DNA of 64,000 bases from an uncultured Bacteroidales bacterium (GTDB taxonomy: Bacteria > Bacteroidota > Bacteroidia > Bacteroidales > Paludibacteraceae). Below the pieces are notes generated by a model. It ran no database searches, had not been told where the DNA came from, and saw only the letters and a program-made list of their open reading frames with translations. Shown here in pieces: positions 24,962 to 33,300 of the stretch. Position 1 is the stretch's first letter. Every line of letters begins with the position of its first letter. Where the stretch lies: NCBI GenBank assembly GCA_902778935.1, contig CACYZT010000004.1, positions 1 through 64,000 on the forward strand, written 5' to 3'. A program made the position numbers and the translations under genes.

Positions 24962-26362
24962 TTATTTTTCTACTATTTTGCCCCTTAAAGTGGCAGCAGA
25001 GGCTTCCAAAACCTGCACTTGGACAACATCTCCTATCTTTTGATTAGAGCGCGGGAAAACGACTGTTTTGTACTGTTCTGTCCGTCCGTACATATCGTCA
25101 CGGCTCCGCTTGGAGAAGCCTTCCACCAGCACTTCTACGGTCTTTCCTATCTCGCGTTGGTTAGACTCGAGCGAGAGTTGGTTTTGCAGCGCGATAATCT
25201 CATTGAGGCGGCGCACTTTCTCTTCCTCGGGGATATTATCCGGCAGATGCTTATGAGCATAGGTCCCGGGACGCTCCGAATACTTGAACATAAACGCACT
25301 ATCAAAACCCACCTCACGCATCAGACTAAGCGTCTGCGCATGGTCCTCCAGTGTCTCGTCATGAAAACCGCAGAAGATATCGGTACTAATGGCAGCAGTA
25401 GGCAAGATACGCCGAATAGCGGCAATGCGGTCCAAGTACCATTCACGCGTGTATTTACGGTTCATCAGTTTGAGGATATGGTTCGAACCCGACTGTACCG
25501 CCAGATGGATGAACTTACATAGATTCTTATGGCGACTGATAGCTTCGAGCGTCTTGTCTGACATATCTTTGGGATGGCTGGTAGTGAACCGTATTCGCAT
25601 ATCCGGCACGGCGTCCGCCACTATCTCCAGCAGGTCGGCAAAGTCGATGGCGGCTGTTGGCTCTTGGCTGTTTGCTATTGGCTGATAGCGATAGGAGTTG
25701 ACATTCTGGCCGAGGAGGGTTACTTCCTTGTAGCCGCGGGATTGAAGGTCCTTGACTTCATTGAGGATGGACTCCACATCCCGGCTGCGCTCACGACCGC
25801 GCGTATATGGCACCACACAATACGAGCAGAAATTATTGCAGCCACGCATAATAGACACAAAACCGCTGATGGAGCGACCTATACGCGCCGGTATAATCTG
25901 ACGATAGGTCTCCGTGGTACTCAACTCCACATTCATCGCCTTATGTCCTTGTTTGCATTGCGCCAAGAGATTAGGGATATCCAGATAGGCATCCGGACCG
26001 GCTACAAAATCCACACCGTATCGGTCAATCAACTCTTGTCCCATTCGCTCGGCCATGCAACCGATGACGCCGACAATAGCCCGCTGAGCGGGCTGACCGG
26101 CTTCGCCTGCATGACCGCTATGCTGAAAAACCGCTTCGCTGAAAGACCGCTTCGCTAAAAGACTTTTCAGTTCGCGGAGGCGGGCACCGACTTTCTGCTC
26201 GGCGTTATCGCGGATGGAGCAGGTATTGAGCAAAATGATATCTGCGTCCTCCCAATGCTCAGTCATTTCAGCATCCGTAGTCTGCATAATAGCCGATACT
26301 ACTTCGCTGTCCGCGACGTTCATTTGGCAGCCGTATGTCTCAATATAAAATTTTTTTGCCAT
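24962..26362 (-). CDS. miaB: tRNA-2-methylthio-N6-dimethylallyladenosine synthase (radical SAM)
   Basis: 466 residues from ATG 26360-26362. The UPF0004 domain has [4Fe-4S] ligands Cys11, Cys48 and Cys102 (YGCQMN, LNTCSI, GCMAER). The radical-SAM cluster is CNNFCSYC (175-182), and a TRAM domain ends the protein. It adds a methylthio group to i6A37 of tRNAs. Two stretches are encoded by repeat DNA and look like in-frame insertions: about 71-95 (KRSFSEAVFQHSGHAGEAGQ and following), between the second and third cluster ligands, and about 225-238 (YQPIANSQEPTAA). The cluster ligands are intact, so the enzyme is probably functional. Confidence 0.95.
   Translation of the reverse strand: MAKKFYIETYGCQMNVADSEVVSAIMQTTDAEMTEHWEDADIILLNTCSIRDNAEQKVGARLRELKSLLAKRSFSEAVFQHSGHAGEAGQPAQRAIVGVIGCMAERMGQELIDRYGVDFVAGPDAYLDIPNLLAQCKQGHKAMNVELSTTETYRQIIPARIGRSISGFVSIMRGCNNFCSYCVVPYTRGRERSRDVESILNEVKDLQSRGYKEVTLLGQNVNSYRYQPIANSQEPTAAIDFADLLEIVADAVPDMRIRFTTSHPKDMSDKTLEAISRHKNLCKFIHLAVQSGSNHILKLMNRKYTREWYLDRIAAIRRILPTAAISTDIFCGFHDETLEDHAQTLSLMREVGFDSAFMFKYSERPGTYAHKHLPDNIPEEEKVRRLNEIIALQNQLSLESNQREIGKTVEVLVEGFSKRSRDDMYGRTEQYKTVVFPRSNQKIGDVVQVQVLEASAATLRGKIVEK
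25651..25692. repeat. Period-7 repeat (TGGCTNT type) in frame inside miaB
   Basis: Units TGGCTCT, TGGCTGT, TTGCTAT, TGGCTGA, TAGCGAT at 7-base period. Encodes YQPIANSQEPTAA in the loop after GQNVNSYR. Confidence 0.75.
26079..26163. repeat. Mini-hairpin array in frame inside miaB
   Basis: Successive roughly 16-base units, each a tiny hairpin plus a GA-rich linker: CCCGCTGAGCGGG + CTGA, CGGCTTCGCCTG, CCGCTATGCTGAAAAA, CCGCTTCGCTGAAAGA, CCGCTTCGCTAAAAGA. They encode SFSEAV-containing sequence between two Fe-S ligands. A unit shared with tsaB (GCTTCGCTGAAAGAC) is at 29478-29492. Confidence 0.8.
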
Positions 26363-26366
26363 AATA

Positions 26367-26398
26367 TTTGCATATTTCAAAAAAAAGTAGTACCTTTG
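26367..26398 (+). promoter_or_regulatory. tRNA-Pro promoter
   Basis: TTTG (26367-26370), 20 bases, TACCTTTG (26391-26398), 27 bases before the mature tRNA. Confidence 0.75.
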
Positions 26399-26425
26399 CA
26401 CCCGCTTTCGAAAAAACGAGAGCGA

Positions 26426-26499
26426 CGGGGAGTGGCGCAGCCCGGTAGCGCAACGGTCTGGGGGACCGGAGGTCGCGTGTTCGAATCACGTCTCCCCGA
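26426..26499 (+). tRNA. tRNA-Pro (anticodon GGG)
   Basis: 74 bases with a complete cloverleaf: acceptor CGGGGAG/CTCCCCG, D stem GCGC/GCGC with AGCCCGGTA loop, anticodon loop CTGGGGG giving GGG, variable AGGTC, and T arm with GTTCGAATC. The outermost anticodon-stem pair (27-43) reads A-G, a mismatch. CCA is not encoded (ACGA follows). Own promoter; a terminator follows at 26502-26531. Confidence 0.93.
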
Positions 26500-26501
26500 C
26501 G

Positions 26502-26531
26502 AAAAAGGATGGTCTTCGGCCGTCCTTTTTT
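26502..26531. terminator. Terminator of tRNA-Pro, also facing porW
   Basis: A5, GGATGGTC, TTCG loop, GCCGTCC, T6. Symmetric, so it can also end the porW unit on the minus strand. Confidence 0.85.
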
Positions 26532-26558
26532 GGTAGACGGATTCCAACACGCGGGTAA

Positions 26559-29207
26559 TTATTGGGCAGTGATTAAAGGCAGGTTAACTTCGGTTACTGC
26601 CTTTAATTGTATTCCAAGGAGCACAGCCTGCATATCGGGATTGTTCTGAATCAAATCGAGCCACCACTCCGCTTCATCCATATCTGCAAAGCCGCTCACG
26701 CGCAAAGCACATGTCTGCCCGAAGACCGGCATCTTCTGCAAGTCGAAATCACGAATGAGGAACTGGGAGAAGTTAAACAACGCCACTTCATAGAGTAGGT
26801 CATTGAGTGCCTGTTCGTCTTCTTTAGGCAAGATGAGCAATACGACAGAGGGTTGCTTACGGTCTTCGCTCCACTGCTGTTCCATTGCGGTAGAATCCGT
26901 TTGTTCGGTCTCTTCCGTCTGATTACGCAGTTCTGCCAGATCGCCTGTAGAGCCACCTTTCTGGCTCTCCATACCCTGCCCCATCATCGCGAGCATATCT
27001 TTTGCCATCGAACCCAGTTCAGAGGAGCCATACCGGTTCACGAGGTCCCGAAGTTCAGCGACGAACGCCTCTTGTCCTTCCGTACGGGCCACCGAAATGG
27101 CATTGAGGAAGAGGAAACGCGGCATCAAGCGGCTCTGCGGGTACTCTGCTTCCGCATACAGCTTGTTCGCTTTGACGGCTGCATACTCGCCTTGGGTATA
27201 AGCCGTATAGGTAGCCGAATAGAGCGAGTCCTGCTCGTCCAACATCTTCCGCATGCGGGCGATATATGCTTCATCATGGCGCAATGCGCGAAGTTCCATA
27301 TCTTCGTTTATAGCAAGCACAGAGGGATGCGTTCCCCATTTCGACTGCAAGAGCCGAAGTGTCTCAGCTGCCAAGGATTCGTCCTCCAGGCGGTCAAGGT
27401 AGATATAATAGAGCGCTACGAGCGCTTCGCGCCAGAGACTATCGCTGATGGCGAAGTCTTCATCGGTACGCGGTATTTGCTGAAGGTAATATCCGGGTTT
27501 GTGATTATCGGTCTCCAGCACGACGGGAGCCACCTGTTGTGCAGAGTCCGCGACAGCCGTTGTATCGGACAAGTCGGACTCTTCGGATGAGTCAGAAGAC
27601 TCCTCCATCGAAGCGGTTACCTGTTTATTCTTTCGGCGCCAGTTGTCCTCCAGCGGACGATTACCCCAACGGCGCCTCCATTCCTGCTGTCCCTGCTTGA
27701 CGAGCTGCGGATTATAGAAATACCATTCGCCTTTCTGTCCACCACCGCCACCTAACATATTGGCTGTATTGACACTTCTCAGTCCATCGTCGCCACGCGC
27801 CAGTTCACGCGCCAACTGCGCCTGTTCCACCGAATCGGCTTTCTCTTGGGCTATGAGGTCAGCGATTATCTTCTCCACGATAGCGAGTTGCTGCTCTTCG
27901 GTCATTTGGCTGAGCCGCTGTAGCGAATCTTGCAATTGCGCCTGAGAATAAGCCACAATGAGTTCGTCAAGCACCTCGGAGCGCTTCTGGATACGCGCAT
28001 AGTCATTGTGCTCCGCCGTAAGAATAGTAACCGCTTCGCGATAGCAAGGCTGGGCATGCACATAATCACGCATATCATAGTATATATCTCCTGCACGAAC
28101 GAGTACTTCCGCCTTGGCAGTACCCGCCTGCGTGGATTCGGCAATCGCTTTCTCATACATCTCCAGTGCGAGGACAGTATCCTTCTCACGCATGTAGATA
28201 TTACCCATCGCACCGTATATGCGGTCGAGACGGTCTTTGAACTTAGACTGCTTGGTCATCGTCTTGAGTTGGCGGAGCGAGTTACGTCCACCCAATTCCG
28301 CTATACGGATGCGGGCATTGAACTCCATCTCATTCGGCGGCGCCATCCGTACCACGGATTTATACGACTGCAGCGCCTCGTCACGCCGATCGTCCTTCTC
28401 ATAGAGTTGCCCGAGAACATAAGCAAAACGCGGGCGGTATATCTTCCGCTTCTCATACGGCAGCGCCAGTTTGACAAAGGGAATGGCCTCCCGGTAGTGC
28501 TCGCCCTTGAGCAATACATCCGCTTTGACGGCAGAATAGAGTTTGGCATGCTTACGACTAAGCGCATCTATCTGCACCCGATTGAGCATATCCTCCGCTT
28601 CGTACTGCCAGTCCATCTCGGCATACGCCCGTGCAATCCACAGTTGACATTGCGCAATCATATCCGCATCGTTCTGATAATGACGGATGATATAATTGAA
28701 GGTACTGACGGCACCGAGGAAATCACCTTTATGAAACTCCGCTTCGCCGAGTCTCATCCATGCCATACTCATCGCAGGATTGAACTCTTCGGATTGCAGC
28801 CATAGTTTGTATTTAGGATCGTTCGCCTTTTTAGGGTCTCGTTTCGGTTTCGCCTTGATAGAGTGCAATTTGATGCACTTACGGCATTTCTCAATCGTTC
28901 TATCCATCTGCGATTTGGAAGCCTCCGCGGCTTTATGGTTAGAAACGGGATAGAGATAGAGCACTCGGCTGTAGTCATCGGTATTAGCATCCCGAATAGC
29001 CTTGAGACCATCTTCATACGCCACATTCCCATTGTAAAGGATATTGTACTTCACCTTCGTCTTATGGAACGAACGGCTCGCCGCTGTATTCTTCTGCGTA
29101 GAGCAGGAGGAGGCCATTATCGCCAAGAAAGCGATAATAACTGAATATTGGAGATTTGAGATTGAACAATATTTACTTAAGGCCTTTAACATGGCTCTGA
29201 GCAGCAA
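26559..29207 (-). CDS. porW: Type IX secretion system periplasmic lipoprotein PorW/SprE
   Basis: 882 residues. A signal peptide ends with lipobox MASSC (Cys35). KVKYNILYNGNVAYEDGLKA (51-70) and the block around 490-525 with GEWYFYNPQLVKQGQQEWRR then WGNRPLEDNWRR are signatures of PorW/SprE. Between them are TPR repeats (about 145-420). A disordered Ser/Asp/Glu-rich stretch (about 530-560) and a C-terminal domain follow. PorW links the PorK/N ring to the SOV translocon in the type IX secretion system. It overlaps tsaB by 35 bases at the first ATG (a second ATG at 29190-29192 is possible) and is the last gene of the unit that begins with the barrel at 39724. Confidence 0.88.
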   Translation of the reverse strand: MLLRAMLKALSKYCSISNLQYSVIIAFLAIMASSCSTQKNTAASRSFHKTKVKYNILYNGNVAYEDGLKAIRDANTDDYSRVLYLYPVSNHKAAEASKSQMDRTIEKCRKCIKLHSIKAKPKRDPKKANDPKYKLWLQSEEFNPAMSMAWMRLGEAEFHKGDFLGAVSTFNYIIRHYQNDADMIAQCQLWIARAYAEMDWQYEAEDMLNRVQIDALSRKHAKLYSAVKADVLLKGEHYREAIPFVKLALPYEKRKIYRPRFAYVLGQLYEKDDRRDEALQSYKSVVRMAPPNEMEFNARIRIAELGGRNSLRQLKTMTKQSKFKDRLDRIYGAMGNIYMREKDTVLALEMYEKAIAESTQAGTAKAEVLVRAGDIYYDMRDYVHAQPCYREAVTILTAEHNDYARIQKRSEVLDELIVAYSQAQLQDSLQRLSQMTEEQQLAIVEKIIADLIAQEKADSVEQAQLARELARGDDGLRSVNTANMLGGGGGQKGEWYFYNPQLVKQGQQEWRRRWGNRPLEDNWRRKNKQVTASMEESSDSSEESDLSDTTAVADSAQQVAPVVLETDNHKPGYYLQQIPRTDEDFAISDSLWREALVALYYIYLDRLEDESLAAETLRLLQSKWGTHPSVLAINEDMELRALRHDEAYIARMRKMLDEQDSLYSATYTAYTQGEYAAVKANKLYAEAEYPQSRLMPRFLFLNAISVARTEGQEAFVAELRDLVNRYGSSELGSMAKDMLAMMGQGMESQKGGSTGDLAELRNQTEETEQTDSTAMEQQWSEDRKQPSVVLLILPKEDEQALNDLLYEVALFNFSQFLIRDFDLQKMPVFGQTCALRVSGFADMDEAEWWLDLIQNNPDMQAVLLGIQLKAVTEVNLPLITAQ

Positions 29208-29946
29208 TGAATTCTTTGAGGTAATATGGTTCGTAATAGGCCAAATCTACCGATTGACGATTGGACGATTGACGATGGACGATTTGTTCGGCAAGCACAC
29301 CTACATAGCGGGCTTCCGGGACAATGTCGGGAATATAGTGCCAGTCCGGGTTCGTGAGAACCGATTGGCATTTGGCGGCGCCGTCGCCAAAGAAGAATAC
29401 AGACCGTCCTTCGGACTGACAGAATACAGACCCAGGTTGACCTGCTGACAGACCAAGGTTGACCTGCTGACAGACTGCTTCGCTGAAAGACTCTTCATTC
29501 TCGACCACGACAGCTTTTACTTCGCTGAGAGGATGCAGGTCCATATCGTATAAAGCAGTATAAACCTCCATACGGCGGGCATCGATGAGAGGGAGAAGGA
29601 GTGGTGATTGGTCATTGGTGATTGGTAATTTGTCTTTGGCAGCTGCACAGAGGACCTGAAGTGTAGGCACGGGGATAAGCGGGACATTGAGTCCATAGCA
29701 CAATCCTTTGGCCGTAGAGGTACCGATACGCAGACCGGTATAACTGCCCGGTCCCTCGGAGAGCCCTACTGCATCGATAGAGAGAGACTGCTGCTTGGCA
29801 AAGTGCAGCAGTTCCTCTATATAGAGAGGTAGCAATCGTGCGTGATTGCTACCTTCGAGGCATATACATTGCTTGAGCGGCTTGCCGTCTTTACAGACCG
29901 CTGCCGAACAAACAGATGTACTCGTTTCAATACATAATACTATCAT
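29173..29946 (-). CDS. tsaB: tRNA threonylcarbamoyladenosine biosynthesis protein TsaB
   Basis: 257 residues, longer than usual. CIETSTSVCSAAV (5-17) and GLSEGPGSYTGLRIGTSTAK (61-80) define the ASKHA fold of TsaB, partner of TsaD in t6A37 synthesis. Three stretches are encoded by repeat DNA: about 102-116 (KDKLPITNDQSPLL, period-7 repeat), 152-184 (FSEAVCQQVNLGLSAGQ and following, mini-hairpin array) and 220-235 (QIVHRQSSNRQSV, GATTGAC array identical to the greA-HIT gap). Three different repeat families in one small conserved gene is striking. The N-terminal half needed for fold and TsaD contact is intact, so activity is plausible. It starts 3 bases after the end of the 1116-residue cargo gene. 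Confidence 0.93.
   Translation of the reverse strand: MIVLCIETSTSVCSAAVCKDGKPLKQCICLEGSNHARLLPLYIEELLHFAKQQSLSIDAVGLSEGPGSYTGLRIGTSTAKGLCYGLNVPLIPVPTLQVLCAAAKDKLPITNDQSPLLLPLIDARRMEVYTALYDMDLHPLSEVKAVVVENEESFSEAVCQQVNLGLSAGQPGSVFCQSEGRSVFFFGDGAAKCQSVLTNPDWHYIPDIVPEARYVGVLAEQIVHRQSSNRQSVDLAYYEPYYLKEFIAAQSHVKGLK
29252..29286. repeat. GATTGAC array in frame inside tsaB
   Basis: 35 bases identical to 24125-24159, here coding for residues around 220-232 of TsaB. Confidence 0.9.
29397..29494. repeat. Mini-hairpin / TGACAGA array in frame inside tsaB
   Basis: Units consist of a small hairpin followed by TGACAGA: GTCCTTCGGAC, CAGGTTGACCTG (twice), then GCTTCGC plus GAAAGAC. Bases 29426-29453 are identical over 28 bases to 39922-39949 in the intergenic array. 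Confidence 0.88.
29602..29640. repeat. Period-7 repeat (TGGTNAT type) in frame inside tsaB
   Basis: TGGTGAT, TGGTCAT, TGGTGAT, TGGTAAT, TTGTCTT in sequence. Encodes KLPITNDQSP on the minus strand. Confidence 0.85.
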
Positions 29947-29949
29947 CTA

Positions 29950-32900
29950 TTATCTCACCATTACATGATGGATGGTACGACTGTCATTGCCCTGGAGGAC
30001 AAGGAGGAAGTAACCCGTTATACCCGGCGCAACGATATCGGAATTGTCATAGGTATCGGTATGATGTACCCGTCCAAGCATATCCACCCATGTGGCAGTA
30101 CCTTTGCCTTGTACGTGCATTGGTGCGGATAGCGGTACGAGCGAAGGCAGATCCGCTATCTCTGCCGGCACAGCCGTAGGAATGAACGGACAGGTAAAGA
30201 GTTTGACACCATCATTACGCGTCAGCAACGCCGTATATTCACTGCCGAACTGGAGTTTGTTACCCATGCCGGCATAGTAGTTGAAGTCAATAGCTCCTTC
30301 GATAGGCAGTCCACCGAGATACCACTGCACGGAATCGAACTGATAGCCTCCGTTATAATCCGCATTGCGGATAGCGAGCACGTCATTCCAGCGCTGGGTG
30401 ATGACATCCTTGGAGTAATTCATCGTAACCGTGAACGGAATGGTGACGCTGAACTCCGGCATCGAATCCACCAAGAGCAGGGTACCATTATACACATTAG
30501 GATAGATATCATCGAGCGGCAGGTCAGTCTGATAGTGTCCTTTCTTCTGCATACCATTGATGAGGGTATCGCCTATCTCAGGGCTTGAGAAGGAATAGGA
30601 GGCACGGAGACTCCGTCCACGTGCTATATCATAGATGATAGAAAGGACAGGATCACCTTCGCACAACACGTATGCCTGGTTAGGCATAGAGGCTATGAGG
30701 GACTCATAAATCTCGAGATTAAGCACCCACGTGGAGTCACAATTGGTAGGCGAAGGAACGGTATCGACCATGGTCTTCGTATCCACGCCATAGGTGCGGC
30801 CATGATAGGTAAACGGCAGGCTCTCGGGGAGCAGCATCGTATCCTCGTAGATACGGAGCGGCTCAATGAGCTTGAGATAGAGGATACTATCACAAGATGT
30901 CTCGGCATTGAAGAGCACGATGGAGTCCAGTCCGTAGTCATGATAAGCCGTGTCGGGCTTCTCGGGCCATACATATCCGGCTTTGCGGTCCGCATCGCAG
31001 AGTACCATCGTCGTCGTATCACGCGTTGCGCCCAGCGGGTCAAGATGCAGACTATAGGTCAACTCATCATCGCAGGTACCGCAGGTCACACGCAGTTTGA
31101 CTTGGTAATCACCTCCCGCACTCGGGAAATTGAATGTCGGTTTCACTTCATTCGAATAGATGGACGTGCTATCCTTCATATTCAGCACTTCCCATTCGTA
31201 ATACTCAATATGATAAGCTTCGCTCTTAGAAGTATCACCCGTCACGTGGTCGATCTCCTGTACCCAAGACTGCGAAGCATCAAAGGAATAGGTATATTTC
31301 TCTTCCTTACAGTTCATCTTGCGGCGGGGCTTGCTTATCTTAGCAATCGGGTTGGTAGCCAGCGTAGAAGCATAGAGGGAGAAATAGCAGGTACTATCCT
31401 GGACGAACATACAATCGACCACATAGAGGCTGTCATCCTGCAAACCTGCCACATAGTGCTGACCACGGCCCAAAACATACTGCTCAGGTACGGAACCATT
31501 CTTACGACGATATTTCTCGCTGGAGGCATACATCCACCGGTATTCAAATCCGTCGGGAGCATCAAACTCGGGGTTGATCTCACCGCACTTCATTCCCTTT
31601 AGTTTACCATCGGAGCAACCGAGAGTGAAGTAGGCATATCCGCAGTGCGCCGAATACGTACAGTCGTGCGTAGTTAAACGTGCTGTAATCGTCTTGCCGG
31701 CATACTCTTTCTTTTTGAGATTGACACCGACCGTGGTCCACTCTTTCCAAACCATCGGTTCGTATCCTTCCTGGGCAGGCGTCAAATGCCATCCCTGCTC
31801 AGCAGCACCAGGCAGGAGGGTTGAGCCATTGAATACATCATTACAGTTAAAGTCCGCTTTTCCGCAGTCGCCTATTGAGACGCCATTAATAAGAATATCC
31901 AATTTGAATCGCGGGTTGGCAGCTGCTATCTGGTGGCCCGGCGCTTCCAGAACCGGCAAGTACTTAAGCAAAAGAACCGGATGCTTGATAGTATCCACCT
32001 CGAAGGAGAACTCTATACGCTCTGCTTGATTGCCGGCTTCCCAGTTACCCAAACGCACGGATGCAAATTCGCCATCAGGAATGGTTTTCGCCAAGTTACC
32101 GGTACGCGGGTCTCTCTCATTGCGATTGAAATGGAGCGTATGACGGCTACCACCACTGGACGGACCTTTGTCCACCGGAGCCACCACACGGAAATCATTA
32201 AACACATCCGCGTCCTCATCCGGCGACGAGTTATTCACATAACAAACCGCATTATTGAGATTCAGATAGTCCACACAGAGTTCATCGGGATAATAGATGA
32301 GAATGGACTCAATCGTTTTGAGACTATAGAAATTATCATCGCATTTAGCACGCACCACGAAGTCCGCCTGTCCGATAGGCAAAGAGGGGAAATGATAAGT
32401 CGTATCCGCCACGATGTATGGACCGAACCATGCTCCGGCACCATCATTGGCATCATAGCAATATGCGCTGACCTCATATTCAGCGGTGGTGCCTTTCCAC
32501 GACAAATCCACGGATTTGCCATTGGGAGTAATGACCAGATTGGTAGGCGCATCACAAGGAGGAACATCCGATATATTGATGTTATCAACCACTGCACCCG
32601 GCTGCTGAGCAGGGTAAGTACCGTTACTCCAAGCGAAAGCAAGGTAGTGGGGCGTACCGTCACACTTATTACCCGGAAGATAAGCCACGCACTGATGCCA
32701 TGTAGAAGCACCGCTGAGGCACTCCATATTCGCCACATACGGCTCGAGGTCAATCACCTCGATATAATCCTGGTCATAGGTTGAAGGTATATATCGGTTG
32801 TAGTTGTTACTGGACATCACCCGAACAGAGTCACCTGTAACCGGCTTCGTCATCGGAATCCATAACAAGTATAAGCCCTCGTAGTTGATTTCGGAGGAAC

Positions 32901-33300
32901 CACCACCTTCAGCCTGCTTCTGGATGATACCATTACCACCGGCTTGATAGTCGAAGAAAATGGTATAATTGCCGGTCATCGGATCCAGCGTAAGCGTATC
33001 GTAGGCGAAGACCCATGTACCTTTGTTGTCATACTGAGCCTTGTCTCCATTGGTGGATATATACAGACCGTTCGCTCCATTACGACCATTCTGTCCTGGC
33101 GCACCGATATACCACTTGTTCGCCAACTTGCTATACACACTACCTGTAGCCGGATTGATTTTCCAGCGCGCACGCTGAGCCTCAGACTCAAAATCACAGG
33201 TGTACTTCAGCGTAGCTTGCACAGGCGCAGCCCAAACCAAGGCTGCCGCTATAACTATTTGAACCAATCGTTTCATATTCATAGGCTTGTTATTATTCAA
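29950..33300 (-). CDS. T9SS-secreted multidomain surface protein (paralogue of the next gene)
   Basis: 1116 residues. The signal peptide ends AAPVQA (about 30); ATGs at residues 1, 7 and 9 are all possible. An N-terminal jelly-roll-like domain (LKYTCDFESEAQRARWKINP) is followed by an Fn3-like domain (about 240-325), a second jelly-roll (PDGEFASVRLGNWEAGNQAE ... CGYAYFTLGC), a PKD-like domain (YSFDASQSWVQE ... GGDYQVKLRVTC), and repeats with TxxxCDSILYLKL. The end, with WVDMLGRV, IVAPGITGYFLLVLQG and HHVMVR, fits a T9SS type A sorting domain. It is probably exported across the outer membrane and attached or released. Paralogue of 33293-36520; the start overlaps that gene's stop by 8 bases. Confidence 0.82.
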   Translation of the reverse strand: MNNNKPMNMKRLVQIVIAAALVWAAPVQATLKYTCDFESEAQRARWKINPATGSVYSKLANKWYIGAPGQNGRNGANGLYISTNGDKAQYDNKGTWVFAYDTLTLDPMTGNYTIFFDYQAGGNGIIQKQAEGGGSSEINYEGLYLLWIPMTKPVTGDSVRVMSSNNYNRYIPSTYDQDYIEVIDLEPYVANMECLSGASTWHQCVAYLPGNKCDGTPHYLAFAWSNGTYPAQQPGAVVDNINISDVPPCDAPTNLVITPNGKSVDLSWKGTTAEYEVSAYCYDANDGAGAWFGPYIVADTTYHFPSLPIGQADFVVRAKCDDNFYSLKTIESILIYYPDELCVDYLNLNNAVCYVNNSSPDEDADVFNDFRVVAPVDKGPSSGGSRHTLHFNRNERDPRTGNLAKTIPDGEFASVRLGNWEAGNQAERIEFSFEVDTIKHPVLLLKYLPVLEAPGHQIAAANPRFKLDILINGVSIGDCGKADFNCNDVFNGSTLLPGAAEQGWHLTPAQEGYEPMVWKEWTTVGVNLKKKEYAGKTITARLTTHDCTYSAHCGYAYFTLGCSDGKLKGMKCGEINPEFDAPDGFEYRWMYASSEKYRRKNGSVPEQYVLGRGQHYVAGLQDDSLYVVDCMFVQDSTCYFSLYASTLATNPIAKISKPRRKMNCKEEKYTYSFDASQSWVQEIDHVTGDTSKSEAYHIEYYEWEVLNMKDSTSIYSNEVKPTFNFPSAGGDYQVKLRVTCGTCDDELTYSLHLDPLGATRDTTTMVLCDADRKAGYVWPEKPDTAYHDYGLDSIVLFNAETSCDSILYLKLIEPLRIYEDTMLLPESLPFTYHGRTYGVDTKTMVDTVPSPTNCDSTWVLNLEIYESLIASMPNQAYVLCEGDPVLSIIYDIARGRSLRASYSFSSPEIGDTLINGMQKKGHYQTDLPLDDIYPNVYNGTLLLVDSMPEFSVTIPFTVTMNYSKDVITQRWNDVLAIRNADYNGGYQFDSVQWYLGGLPIEGAIDFNYYAGMGNKLQFGSEYTALLTRNDGVKLFTCPFIPTAVPAEIADLPSLVPLSAPMHVQGKGTATWVDMLGRVHHTDTYDNSDIVAPGITGYFLLVLQGNDSRTIHHVMVR

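Noticed and set aside
26079-26163. miaB insert as an inactivating mutation
   Set aside because: The reading frame and all Fe-S ligands are kept on both sides.
26426-26499. tRNA-Pro as pseudogene because CCA is missing and pair 27-43 is A-G
   Set aside because: CCA is added by the Cca enzyme encoded in this window, and a single outer mismatch in the anticodon stem is tolerated; promoter and terminator are good.
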